A DNA stretch of 64,000 bases, taken from contig CAZIOU010000001.1 in NCBI GenBank assembly GCA_964540995.1, forward strand, positions 115,269 through 179,268, written 5' to 3'. The notes beneath the pieces were generated by a model. That model searched no databases and was not told the origin of the DNA. It worked only from the letters and a program-made list of their open reading frames with translations. Positions 55,854 to 64,000 of this stretch are shown piece after piece (within the stretch, counting starts at the first letter, position 1; each line of letters starts with the position of its first letter). The DNA comes from JAZDLR01 sp964540995. GTDB lineage: Bacteria; Patescibacteriota; Patescibacteriia; UBA1558; 2-01-FULL-52-15. Both the position numbers and the translations under genes were made by a program.

Positions 55854-56905
55854 TCGGCAATATTGAAATTATCCGTTTATTAATTCTGGCTACTGGTGCT
55901 TTCATCGTGGCCATGATACTAACGCCAGCTGTAACTGCCATCTTGTACCGCTACCATCTCGGTGTGTCAGTACGTGATGAAGGCAACACACCGATCTATT
56001 CCAAGTTGCATAAGAACAAATCCGGTACTCCGACGATGGGTGGTGTCATTATCTGGATCACGTTGCTACTGATCATGGGTCTGATGTATGTCATCAGTAC
56101 CTGGAGCTTCATGCCCGATTGGGCTAGACATCTCAACTTCTTCTCTCGTTCGGAAACGTTATTGCCGCTCGGTGTCTTGATCGCGTCGGCTCTGGTGGGC
56201 CTGATCGATGATATTTTCAACGTGCGGAAACGCGGTGGCGGCAAAGGTGGAGGAATGACCGTCAAACATCGCTTAATACTTTACACGTTGATCTCGTTGG
56301 TGGGCGCACTCTGGTTCTACTACAAGCTGGATTGGGATTTGCTGCATGTCCCGTTCTTAGGTGAATTCAGCCTTGGCCCGTGGTATATCGTAGTATTTAT
56401 CTTCGTGATCGTGGCTACAGCCTTCTCGGTGAACGAAACGGACGGTCTCGATGGTTTGGCTGGAGGTGTCCTGCTGTCCTGCTTCGCTAGCTACGCCACC
56501 ATTGCCCTGATTAATGGTAAATATGATTTGGCTGCTTTCTGCGCCGTGATTATCGGTGGATTACTGGCTTTCCTCTGGTTCAATATCAATCCAGCACGCT
56601 TCTTCATGGGTGATACGGGAGCAATGTCTCTCGGTATTACGCTGGGAGTGGTTGCTATGCTGACGCAGAGTGCCTTGCTGTTGCCAATCATTGGGTTAGT
56701 TTTCTTATTTGAATCTTTGTCAGTTATTGTGCAGTTAACCTCCAAGAAACTATTTAAACGCAAAATTTTCTTATCTACGCCGATTCATCATCACTTCGAA
56801 GCGATCGGCTGGCCCGAACCCAAAGTCGTCATGCGTTTCTGGGTAATATCTGGTGTCGCGGCCGTGATCGGACTGATCGTCGCTATCTTAGATAAAACCT
56901 TCTAG
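55850..56905 (+). CDS. mraY: Phospho-MurNAc-pentapeptide transferase MraY
   Basis: 351 residues, ten membrane helices. KSGTPTMGGVIIW, NVRKRGGGKGGG, NETDGLDGLAGG (metal and substrate Asp), and MGDTGAMSLG, all hallmarks. Makes lipid I on undecaprenyl phosphate, the first membrane step of peptidoglycan synthesis. Confidence 0.96.
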   Translation: MIGNIEIIRLLILATGAFIVAMILTPAVTAILYRYHLGVSVRDEGNTPIYSKLHKNKSGTPTMGGVIIWITLLLIMGLMYVISTWSFMPDWARHLNFFSRSETLLPLGVLIASALVGLIDDIFNVRKRGGGKGGGMTVKHRLILYTLISLVGALWFYYKLDWDLLHVPFLGEFSLGPWYIVVFIFVIVATAFSVNETDGLDGLAGGVLLSCFASYATIALINGKYDLAAFCAVIIGGLLAFLWFNINPARFFMGDTGAMSLGITLGVVAMLTQSALLLPIIGLVFLFESLSVIVQLTSKKLFKRKIFLSTPIHHHFEAIGWPEPKVVMRFWVISGVAAVIGLIVAILDKTF

Positions 56906-56907
56906 CC

Positions 56908-58071
56908 ATGGCCAAAAGATCTCTACGCACCTGGTGGCGCAACATCTGGCTACCGCTTTCTGATAGTCATGGTCCTCACAAACCAGACTATATCTTGTTA
57001 ACAGTGACGGCGATCGTCATCTGTTTTGGTTTGATCATGCTCTCGTCGGCTACTACTTATTTTGCCTATACCAAATACAACGACAGCTACTATTTCTTCT
57101 GGCAGCAAGTTACCAGAGGACTGTTGCCAGGTATTATTCTCTATTTCATCTTCATCCGTTTACCATACTACAAATTGAAACGTCTCGGTCCTTGGTGGTT
57201 GATTTTTAGCTTAGTCCTACTGGCTTTGGTATTTGTCCCTGGTCTGGGCCGTGAAGTTAATGGCGCTCGTAGCTGGGTTAGCTTGGCTGGCATCAGTCTA
57301 CAGACCAGCGAAATGGCCAAACTCTGTTTCGTCATTTTCTTGGCTTATTGGTTAGAGAAGAAACAACGACAGATCGGACTTTTTCGCGACACCTTCATAC
57401 CATTTCTCATCTATCTAGGTTTAGTTGCGGTATTACTATTCTTGCAGCCTGACATCGGGACCTTATTAATTTTCTTGGCTGTTGCCTCCACGATGTACTT
57501 CGCTGCTGGCATGACATTGGCTCAAATACTAACTTTGGGCGGTTTGAGCTTGGCTGGTATCGCCTTAGCAGTGAAGTTGGCGCCGTACCGCTTGCAACGC
57601 TTATTAACCTTCCTTAATCCCAATTACGACACACAAGGTGCTGGTTATCAATTGAAGCAGGCTTTGATCGCTATTGGCAGTGGAGGACTGTGGGGACTGG
57701 GTATCGGGCACTCTAGGCAGAAGTTCAACTATCTGCCCGAAGTGGCGGCTGACTCTATCTTTGCCGTTATAGCCGAGGAGTGGGGATGGATCTTTTCGGT
57801 CATCCTTATCATCCTATTCCTTACCATTTGTATTCGCGGGCTGCGTATTGCCAAGCAGGCACCGGATTTATTTGCCAAGTTCCTGACGATTGGTATCATA
57901 GGGTGGATTACGATCCAGGCAGCAGTCAATATCGCCGCTATTATCGGCCTTATGCCCTTGACAGGCTTGCCGCTTCCTTTCATAAGTCTGGGCGGAAGTA
58001 ATCTAGCGGTGGTGATGATGGCTTTGGCTATCGTTACCAATATTTCTAAATACACCAAAGAACCTTCATGA
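56908..58071 (+). CDS. ftsW: SEDS glycosyltransferase FtsW (or RodA)
   Basis: 387 residues, about ten membrane helices. LGREVNGARSWVSLAGISLQ, LLFLQPDIGTLLIFLAV, GAGYQLKQALIAIGSGGLWG, and PEVAADSIFAVIAEEWGW are SEDS motifs with the conserved Asp. Polymerises lipid II. FtsW is chosen from its place between mraY and murG. RodA would fit the mre operon, where no SEDS gene is seen, so one protein may serve both. Overlaps the next gene by four bases. Confidence 0.92.
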   Translation: MAKRSLRTWWRNIWLPLSDSHGPHKPDYILLTVTAIVICFGLIMLSSATTYFAYTKYNDSYYFFWQQVTRGLLPGIILYFIFIRLPYYKLKRLGPWWLIFSLVLLALVFVPGLGREVNGARSWVSLAGISLQTSEMAKLCFVIFLAYWLEKKQRQIGLFRDTFIPFLIYLGLVAVLLFLQPDIGTLLIFLAVASTMYFAAGMTLAQILTLGGLSLAGIALAVKLAPYRLQRLLTFLNPNYDTQGAGYQLKQALIAIGSGGLWGLGIGHSRQKFNYLPEVAADSIFAVIAEEWGWIFSVILIILFLTICIRGLRIAKQAPDLFAKFLTIGIIGWITIQAAVNIAAIIGLMPLTGLPLPFISLGGSNLAVVMMALAIVTNISKYTKEPS

Positions 58072-60449
58072 ACCGAATTTTGTTGGCTGGCGGTGGCACT
58101 CTAGGCTCTGTTTCGCCCTTGGTAGCTATCGCTGAACAGTTTCCTGAAGCTGACTATCTTTTCGTAACTACCAAGAAAGGACCAGAGGTCCAATTTTTGC
58201 GACAGCGCAATATCCGTACCGTCAGTATCCCAGCTGGTAAGTGGCGACGTTATTTCTCTTGGCGCAATGTCACTGACGTGCTGAAAACTGTGAGCGGCTT
58301 CTTCCAAAGTATCCTTATTATCTATCGTTACCAGCCCGATATTATCTTGACGGCGGGTGGCTTCGTGGCAGTACCAGTGGTCTGGGCGGCTCGACTGCTC
58401 GGTAAGAAGATTGTGGTTCATCAGCAGGATTTGGAATTAGGTCTAGCTAATAAAATTATGGCACCGGCAGCTTCTTTTGTAACAGTAGCCTTTCCTGAAT
58501 TGGCTAAATTGTATCCTGGTAAACAAGTAATTCATACCGGCAACCCAACGAGGTCGATTGCCGTCAGCTCAACCCCATCATTATTAGACACCATAACTAT
58601 TCTCGGCGGCAGCCAAGGTGCTCGCGGCATGAATGAGTTCGTCAATGAGTCAATACCAACCTGGTGCAAACAATATCACGTCAATCACGTCTTGGGCGCT
58701 GCCAATCTGGGTCAGAAGTCGGGCGTAATCAAGAATTATCATAGTTTTGGTTTCATTGATAAAGAATTACCCGAATTATTGCACTCGGCGCGACTTGTCA
58801 TTACTCGCGCTGGCATCGGTACATTGACGGAATTAGCCGCTGTCGGTAAACCGACGATTATAATCCCCATTCCTGGCTCACATCAAGAAGCTAACGCGCA
58901 GTATTTCGCTAGCAAAAATGCAGCCATCGTCGTGCAGCAGGGTGATAGCGAAGGATTGCGTCGCGCCGTCACCAGCCTTATGACTGATAGCTTCCTAGCG
59001 CAAACCTTAGTTGCCAATGCTCGACAATTGGTTAACCCACAAGCAGCGCAACTCTATGTCCAAGTGATCAAAGAGCACATCCCGCTGGAAGTGGAAGCGC
59101 ACCCGGTTGTCTATCTGGCTGGTATCGGTGGTATTGGGTTGTCGGCTTTGGCAGAATATTTCCGCTTGCAACATTACACGGTCGAAGGTTCTGATCTGAA
59201 TCAAAGTGAAGTCACCAAACGACTAGAGCAGCGTGATATTAAGATTCATTACCAGCAGCAGAAACAGAATATTCCTGCTAATTGCAGTTTATTTATCTAT
59301 TCGGCTGCCTTGCCGGCCAACAATGAGGAAATTCTCGAAGCCAAACGCCGTCATATCCCGATGTACACTTACAATCAGTATCTGGGCATCATCTCACAGA
59401 AGAAGAAAACAATCGCTATCTCCGGGACTCACGGCAAAACTACTACCACTGGTTTGGTTGGTTTGATCGTATCTGAAGCTGGACTGGATCCGACCGTTAT
59501 CGTCGGTGGTCTAATACCGCAATTCAGTGGCAACTTCCGCGGTGGCCAATCGGATTACTTTATAGTCGAGTCCTGTGAATACCGTTCGCATATGCTAGAG
59601 CTGTCACCCTGGATTATCTCGCTTAATAATATTGAAGAAGATCATCTCGATTATTTCCGTGATCTAGCTCATATTCAGGAGCAATTCCAACTATTCGTTG
59701 ACTCCTTGCCAGCCGACGGATTACTGGTGCGTAATCTTGATGACAAACATTCCAAGGTAATTCATACTGATAAGAAACAAGTCACGGTAGCTATCGAGAC
59801 TAAAGCTGATTATCAAGCCATCGATCTGAAGCTGGAAGGTCAGAAGCAAACATTTACTCTACTTGACCAGGGCCAAGATGTTGGTCAGATGACGATTTGT
59901 ATTCCTGGTAAATTTAATATTTACAACAGCTTAGTCGCCGTTGCCGTGGCTCGTAGCTTGGGCATTGATTATGAAGTTATCCAGAAATGCTTACTGGAAT
60001 ATCGCGGCTCATGGCGACGCTTCGAGAAAGTCGGTACCTACCATAATCTTCCGGTCTATTCTGATTATGCACACCATCCGACGGAGATCAGTAGTACTAT
60101 AGAAGCAGCTAAGCGTTTCTATCCTGATAAGAAAATTTTCGTTATCTTCCAACCGCACTCGTACAGTCGTACCGAATCACTCTTCGATCGTTTCAGTCAT
60201 GCCTTCTCACAAGCTGATAAAGTTATTATCTTGCAAACGTACAAAGTGGCTGGCCGCGAAGATGATGTAGAAGAAACCGGCATTGCACATAATCTGGCTA
60301 CCGAAATTGGCCCTAAGGCACTGTATGCAGCTGATTTCGATCAGGCACAAACGCTTATCAAATCTCATAGCCAAGCGGATGATATTTTGCTCTTCATGGG
60401 AGCTGGTGACGTTGATTCTTTAGCTCGCTCTATCATTAGTCATGAATAA
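58068..60449 (+). CDS. MurG-MurC fusion
   Basis: 793 residues with two complete enzymes. Residues 1-340: MurG glycosyltransferase making lipid II (LLAGGGTLGSVSPLVAIAEQ, GGFVAVPVVWAARLLGKKIVVHQQ, TGNPTR, GGSQGARGMNEFV, TRAGIGTLTELAAVGKPTI, HQEANAQYF). Residues 345-793: MurC UDP-MurNAc:L-Ala ligase (VVYLAGIGGIGLSALAEYF, ATP loop SGTHGKTTTTG at 452-462, YSDYAHHPTEI, FQPHSY). The join is open with no stop or frameshift (about 10-residue linker). MurG uses the lipid-linked pentapeptide and MurC starts the stem, so the fusion joins an early and a late step. It overlaps ftsW and murB. Confidence 0.94.
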   Translation: MNRILLAGGGTLGSVSPLVAIAEQFPEADYLFVTTKKGPEVQFLRQRNIRTVSIPAGKWRRYFSWRNVTDVLKTVSGFFQSILIIYRYQPDIILTAGGFVAVPVVWAARLLGKKIVVHQQDLELGLANKIMAPAASFVTVAFPELAKLYPGKQVIHTGNPTRSIAVSSTPSLLDTITILGGSQGARGMNEFVNESIPTWCKQYHVNHVLGAANLGQKSGVIKNYHSFGFIDKELPELLHSARLVITRAGIGTLTELAAVGKPTIIIPIPGSHQEANAQYFASKNAAIVVQQGDSEGLRRAVTSLMTDSFLAQTLVANARQLVNPQAAQLYVQVIKEHIPLEVEAHPVVYLAGIGGIGLSALAEYFRLQHYTVEGSDLNQSEVTKRLEQRDIKIHYQQQKQNIPANCSLFIYSAALPANNEEILEAKRRHIPMYTYNQYLGIISQKKKTIAISGTHGKTTTTGLVGLIVSEAGLDPTVIVGGLIPQFSGNFRGGQSDYFIVESCEYRSHMLELSPWIISLNNIEEDHLDYFRDLAHIQEQFQLFVDSLPADGLLVRNLDDKHSKVIHTDKKQVTVAIETKADYQAIDLKLEGQKQTFTLLDQGQDVGQMTICIPGKFNIYNSLVAVAVARSLGIDYEVIQKCLLEYRGSWRRFEKVGTYHNLPVYSDYAHHPTEISSTIEAAKRFYPDKKIFVIFQPHSYSRTESLFDRFSHAFSQADKVIILQTYKVAGREDDVEETGIAHNLATEIGPKALYAADFDQAQTLIKSHSQADDILLFMGAGDVDSLARSIISHE

Positions 60450-61371
60450 TCTGCACCAACACGTCAGCTTACGACCCTATACTACCTTTCAGATCGGTGG
60501 TCCAGCCGATTATTTCTATGGTGCCAGTGATACAACGCAAACAATTGATGTCTTGCAATGGGCTCGTGAGCAGAAATTGCCAGTGCTGATCTTGGGCGGA
60601 GGCAGTAATATGCTCATCCCTGATGATGGTTTCCGCGGCCTAGTCTTGCAACCACAATTTAAAGCACTACACATTGCAGGCGGCGAAGTGATAACTGGTT
60701 CTGGTATGCTGCTAAGTGAATTAATCCATCAGACCTTATCACATGGTTTAATTGGTTTAGAATTCTTGGCCGGTATCCCTGGTACGATCGGCGGCGCTGT
60801 CGTCGGTAATGCTGGTACCTATGGCATCGATATCGCTTCTGTCGTCACCATGCTGGAATATATTGATCTCGACACACTGCGGGTAGAAGAGAAGCTGGTG
60901 GAAGAAATCACTTTTGGTTATCGCGATAGTAGCCTCAAGCGGCAGAATAGTATGTTGACTGCCGTTTCCTTTCAATTAACCTCTGGCGACATCTCAACCA
61001 GTCAGAAATTAATTGACGAACGACTGGCTATCCGAGCAGCCAAACATCCTCACGAACCATCGGCTGGTTGTATTTTCAAAAATATCATTATGTCCCAGAC
61101 TGATCTAACCAAGATTGAAGCTGAAGGACTAGACATCCAGCAGTTCGAGAAATATGACAAGATTCCCGCTGGTTTCTTGATCGAGCAGTGTGGGTTGAAA
61201 GGTTTTCATATCGGCGGAGCGCAAGTCTCACCTCAGCACGCCAATTATATCGTGAATACCGGTAAAGCAACTGCCGAGGATGTCATCAAACTCATAAGTC
61301 TGATCAAACAGAAAGTACGAGATACTTACGGTATTCAGTTACAAGAAGAAGTGCGAATAATTTATAATTAA
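60442..61371 (+). CDS. murB: UDP-N-acetylenolpyruvoylglucosamine reductase MurB
   Basis: 309 residues, FAD enzyme. LRPYTTFQIGGPADYF, LGGGSNMLIPDDGFRG, LEFLAGIPGTIGGAVVGNAGTYG and a C-terminal AGFLIEQCGLKGFHIGGAQVS (catalytic Ser/Glu region). Reduces enolpyruvate to form UDP-MurNAc, feeding the MurC half of the preceding protein. Overlaps it by eight bases. Confidence 0.95.
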   Translation: MNNLHQHVSLRPYTTFQIGGPADYFYGASDTTQTIDVLQWAREQKLPVLILGGGSNMLIPDDGFRGLVLQPQFKALHIAGGEVITGSGMLLSELIHQTLSHGLIGLEFLAGIPGTIGGAVVGNAGTYGIDIASVVTMLEYIDLDTLRVEEKLVEEITFGYRDSSLKRQNSMLTAVSFQLTSGDISTSQKLIDERLAIRAAKHPHEPSAGCIFKNIIMSQTDLTKIEAEGLDIQQFEKYDKIPAGFLIEQCGLKGFHIGGAQVSPQHANYIVNTGKATAEDVIKLISLIKQKVRDTYGIQLQEEVRIIYN

Positions 61372-61379
61372 ACAATTAC

Positions 61380-61784
61380 ATGGAAGGTGAAAAATTTACA
61401 TCTCCGCCTGAATCGCAAGAGCAAGAGCTTGATAGGAAGATTAAGGCAGGTATTATGTTTGAATTAAATAAGCGAGGTCTATTTGGCGATACTTTCCAGG
61501 CTTGGTCAAAAGTACTGTATTGTACTGAAACCAAGTTGATCAAAAAATATCTTGAAACGCCAGTTCAGACATATGAAGAGCGTTTGCGTCAAGATTCGGT
61601 AAGTGGTCCTCATGCTGATTTCATCCTTGAAAATAGTGACCCAGAACTAGTCGCGGAGAACGATGCGATGGTCAGAGAATTTAACGCGGCACGAGAAGAA
61701 ATACGCCAAACCCAAGATTTAGCGCGTATTCGCGAATTTGCGCAGAGGGTATCAGAATTTCAGCGTCGCGTGTTAAAAAGATAA
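61380..61784 (+). CDS. Hypothetical helical protein
   Basis: 134 residues, charged and helical (QELDRKIKAGIMFELNKRG, REEIRQTQDLARIREFAQRV). No family recognised; eight bases after murB and probably in the same transcript. Confidence 0.55.
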   Translation: MEGEKFTSPPESQEQELDRKIKAGIMFELNKRGLFGDTFQAWSKVLYCTETKLIKKYLETPVQTYEERLRQDSVSGPHADFILENSDPELVAENDAMVREFNAAREEIRQTQDLARIREFAQRVSEFQRRVLKR

Positions 61785-61802
61785 CAATTTATCAATCATT
61801 GT

Positions 61803-62111
61803 ATGGCACCCGAATTACCACCACAGCCAGAGATTTCTTTCACTGACAGAGTCAAAGAACGCTTGCCTTTGTGGCAAACTATAGTTGCAGAGTCTTCAAT
61901 TGCTGATGATGTGAAAGAGAAAATTACTGCTGCTCTGGAACGCTTAGCTAGCGGCGCGTATCAATCAGTGGATGACGCGATCTACTATACGATCGACCAG
62001 CTAGTACAGATTTGTCAGAATACGTCAGCAGACAAAGCCGATCGAGAGAAAACAGCAGTATTTCAAAATCTACGCGAAGATCTATGGGCGTTGCATAAGG
62101 AAGCGAAATAG
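61803..62111 (+). CDS. Hypothetical helical protein, 102 residues
   Basis: Acidic, helical (LWQTIVAESSIADDVKEKIT ... DDAIYYTIDQLVQICQNT). No recognised family. It lies just before an alpha/beta-hydrolase gene. Confidence 0.55.
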   Translation: MAPELPPQPEISFTDRVKERLPLWQTIVAESSIADDVKEKITAALERLASGAYQSVDDAIYYTIDQLVQICQNTSADKADREKTAVFQNLREDLWALHKEAK

Positions 62112-62115
62112 TACT

Positions 62116-62685
62116 ATGAAAAATTGTATTATCATTCATGGCTGTCCATCAAATAGTGAGAAAGCTCAAGATGAAAAAACCAGAACACACGATAAGCATT
62201 GGATGCCATGGTTGAAACGAGAATTAGGAATGAAAGGAATAGTGACAACCGTACCTTTGATGCCAGAGCCCTGGGATCCAGTATATGAAAAATTTATAGT
62301 TGAGTTTGAGAAACTAACTATAAATGATGCTACGGTTTTGATTGGTCATAGCTGCGGTTGTAGTTTCCTAGTTCGTTGGCTCGGAGAATCCAAAAAGACA
62401 GTAGACAAATTAATCTTGGTTGCGCCATGGAAAATTGCTGCTGATGTCAGCCCCAAAGAGAAAGATTTTTACGAGTTTCCTATTGACCAGTCAATCGCGG
62501 AAAGAGTCAATGAAATCGTAATATTCACTTCAAATGATGAGGACGAAGATGGTAAAGAAGGAGTCAAAATGTATCACGCAGCGCTTGGTGGTAAAATTAT
62601 TGATCTGCAAAACCATGGTCATTATACACTCGGTGATATGGGGACGGAGGAATTTCCAGAGCTGTTGCAGATTATAGTCTCCTAA
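62116..62685 (+). CDS. RBBP9/YdeN-type alpha/beta hydrolase
   Basis: 189 residues. IIIHGCPSN at the start, nucleophile Ser79 in LIGHSCGCSF, and an acid-His pair near the C-terminus (FTSNDEDEDG, NHGHYTLGDMG). RBBP9/YdeN serine hydrolases act on small esters or peptides; the substrate is unknown. The family match is good. Confidence 0.8.
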   Translation: MKNCIIIHGCPSNSEKAQDEKTRTHDKHWMPWLKRELGMKGIVTTVPLMPEPWDPVYEKFIVEFEKLTINDATVLIGHSCGCSFLVRWLGESKKTVDKLILVAPWKIAADVSPKEKDFYEFPIDQSIAERVNEIVIFTSNDEDEDGKEGVKMYHAALGGKIIDLQNHGHYTLGDMGTEEFPELLQIIVS

Positions 62686-62708
62686 AATAGCATTGACTCA
62701 AAATAAAG

Positions 62709-62742
62709 ACCCGCTCATACACTTATGAAGTGTTGAGCGGGT
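62709..62742. terminator. Bidirectional terminator
   Basis: ACCCGCTCA (62709-62717)/TGAGCGGGT (62734-62742) plus an inner TACACTT/AAGTGT stem. T-rich on both sides between convergent genes. Confidence 0.8.
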
Positions 62743-62751
62743 TGTTTGTTG

Positions 62752-63126
62752 TTAGGCTGACTCGACCAGGATCATACGTCCGGTTCTTTTTTCAAATACA
62801 CAGATAGCCTTCATGTTCAGCCTCAATTCCACGTTGGGATTTGGTTCGTCGATTGTCGGCAATGCAGCCAGAACCGAACCATCCCAGTCGGTAACACAAT
62901 ACAGAGCTTTCGGAATAGGGTTAGAGATCACAGTCAGATTTTGATTCTGCAGAGCTTCATCGATAAGAGAGATCAATCCTTGCTTCTCGGTAGCATGACC
63001 ACGATCGATGATTCTTCTGATTTCATCTTCCGAATCTCCGCTGACTGCCAGCGCATAAAACTGCTGTTCAACATCGAAGAGATATCCAGTGTAAACTATC
63101 AAAAGCAAGCTATAAGTAGGTTTCAT
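62752..63126 (-). CDS. Hypothetical protein, 124 residues
   Basis: Begins MKPTYSLLLIVYTGYLFDVE, then a soluble alpha/beta region (EDEIRRIIDRGHATEKQG ... IPKALYCVTDWDGSVLAALP). No recognised family. GGAGTAACAG lies before the ATG. It follows the membrane protein gene at 63130 by three bases, so the two are probably co-expressed. Confidence 0.55.
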   Translation of the reverse strand: MKPTYSLLLIVYTGYLFDVEQQFYALAVSGDSEDEIRRIIDRGHATEKQGLISLIDEALQNQNLTVISNPIPKALYCVTDWDGSVLAALPTIDEPNPNVELRLNMKAICVFEKRTGRMILVESA

Positions 63127-63129
63127 CTG

Positions 63130-63762
63130 TTACTCCTTGGGTAGAAGAAGCCACACGATAGTGACTACACCCCAGGTGACGACATTCGCCACTTCGCCGA
63201 GAAGTAGTCCCTTAGTCGGACGATCAAAACCTGTTTTGCGAGCAATCACTACGATCTGCAGCAAGCGTGCGATGCCGGTGCCATTAGCCGCCCAGACAGT
63301 CCAGGGCTTGAGATTGGCGCCAGTGTGTGACTGCCACAGTGTATAGCTTAACCACAGTTGCGGTATAGCTTTGCACCAGACAGCGATCAGACCTCGACAC
63401 ATCGGATCAGTGACGCCGCGATATTTGAACAGTGTCACGACGGTGATAGTGCCGATGATGACGGCGAAGTAGGAGTCGGACGTTCTCCATGGTATATGGA
63501 GACAGCCAAAGAAAGTGATCAGCCCGACGAGCAGCAACCAATTGCCGAAAATGATCACTGTCAGCAGTCGCTCGCGACTTGGGGTAGGACGTTGCCGATA
63601 AGCGGAAACCGCTAGTGAAAACCCCAAAAGTAGATAGGCAAGGAAGAAGACATACATGGCCAAAGTCAGACCTTTGACCTGTCCTTGGCTTACGCTATCG
63701 ATCAAAGGGATCGTATAGAAGTAGGCCAAGATGAGCTGAAACCAGAAGAGAAATCTGGTCAC
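63130..63762 (-). CDS. Hypothetical membrane protein, six to seven helices
   Basis: 210 residues, GTG start with AGGAGGGCCAG upstream. Hydrophobic stretches at about 4-20, 30-52, 64-85, 92-110, 125-145, 150-165 and 185-205. No family recognised; a small transport or sensor role is possible. First of a two-gene minus-strand unit at the window end. Confidence 0.6.
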   Translation of the reverse strand: MTRFLFWFQLILAYFYTIPLIDSVSQGQVKGLTLAMYVFFLAYLLLGFSLAVSAYRQRPTPSRERLLTVIIFGNWLLLVGLITFFGCLHIPWRTSDSYFAVIIGTITVVTLFKYRGVTDPMCRGLIAVWCKAIPQLWLSYTLWQSHTGANLKPWTVWAANGTGIARLLQIVVIARKTGFDRPTKGLLLGEVANVVTWGVVTIVWLLLPKE

Positions 63763-63923
63763 CTGGCCCTCCTAGGTTAGCGAAAGGGATCTATTTGGTA
63801 AGGAACGGAAGAAAATAATCTATATAATAAATTGGCAGATTTGTCAATAACTGGTACAGCAAGACAACAAATTACAGTCGGATTAAGCTTGAACCCACCC
63901 ATAATTCATGGTAATTTATAGCT

Positions 63924-64000
63924 ATGAACAAACAACTATATAGCAAAAATACTGAAATAACCGAGCCGTTACGAGTGTACATAGAGGAGCGACTCGATCA
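63924..64000 (+). CDS. Ribosome hibernation factor (HPF/RaiA-like), 5-prime part
   Basis: 25 codons from the ATG at 63924 to the window end: the start MNKQLYSKNTEITEPLRVYI and the following EERLD match the beta-strand and first helix of HPF/RaiA/YfiA proteins (ELT-x-x-L-x-x-Y-V-E-x-K-L pattern). These proteins bind and inactivate ribosomes in stationary phase. Cut by the window edge, so the call rests on the N-terminus alone. Confidence 0.6.
   Translation, partial: MNKQLYSKNTEITEPLRVYIEERLD

Overview
The window reads as a chromosome segment of a Candidate Phyla Radiation (Patescibacteria) bacterium. The evidence is compact, tightly overlapping core operons, reduced-form enzymes (a prolyl-tRNA synthetase without the usual editing insertion, a fused MurG-MurC), a DUF4012 protein, very few Shine-Dalgarno sequences in front of core genes, and many small conserved proteins of unknown role. 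TGA is used as a stop, which argues against the TGA-recoding Gracilibacteria/Absconditabacteria. An ABY1-like or parcubacterial lineage is a guess only.

Layout. 1-2,330 (minus strand): a site-2-type metalloprotease cut by the window edge, then two secreted proteins that share a C-terminal motif. 2,571-8,446: an AT-rich defence island with a PD-(D/E)XK-type endonuclease, a convergent 1,085-residue protein carrying two DNA methyltransferase domains, a compact DpnI-like nuclease and a membrane-anchored DUF2726 nuclease-like protein. 8,449-16,582: a small conserved protein, peroxiredoxin, NYN-domain protein, MFS exporter, DUF1761 protein, a RAYT transposase with palindromes inside and beside it, a PIF1-like helicase and an MgtA-like P-type ATPase. 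16,724-18,919 (minus): small, mostly membrane proteins with strong ribosome-binding sites and hairpins, no recognisable function. 19,121-36,531: housekeeping operons (GerMN protein, PfkB kinase, RecJ, RNase HI, DNA polymerase III delta-prime, frr, rseP, proS) running into the rod-shape cluster mreB-mreC-mreD-PBP2-greA-mreB2. 36,570-37,052: RNase P RNA. 37,053-47,496: surface polysaccharide genes (polyprenyl glycosylphosphotransferase, three GT4 enzymes), DUF4012, murJ and lepA. 47,493-51,845: FtsB-like, a SurA-like protein, tRNA-Thr, an RlpA-like protein, ftsE, ftsX and L27. 52,033-55,150: zinc-ribbon and orphan genes around a HIT protein and LexA. 55,237-62,685: NifU-like protein, then mraY-ftsW-murG/murC-murB and small proteins. 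62,752-63,762 (minus): two orphans. 63,924-end: the start of a ribosome hibernation factor.

How it works together. Most of the plus-strand core builds and shapes the envelope: peptidoglycan precursors (MraY, MurG-MurC, MurB, MurJ), elongation and division (MreB/C/D, PBP2, an FtsW-type SEDS protein, FtsB, FtsE/X, an RlpA-like protein) and surface glycans. The defence island and RAYT are mobile or accessory layers.

Two expression styles can be seen. Many core transcription units have a -10 hexamer ending 6-15 bases before the start codon, so the mRNA would be leaderless or nearly so. Accessory orphan genes instead carry AGGAGG-like sites and their own hairpin terminators. Five intergenic stretches at four loci hold degenerate repeats with an exact or near-exact 7-base period (TTACGNN, CTCGNNN, CGAGNNN, GTAGNNN, TAAGTTT), which is the most unusual non-coding signal here.
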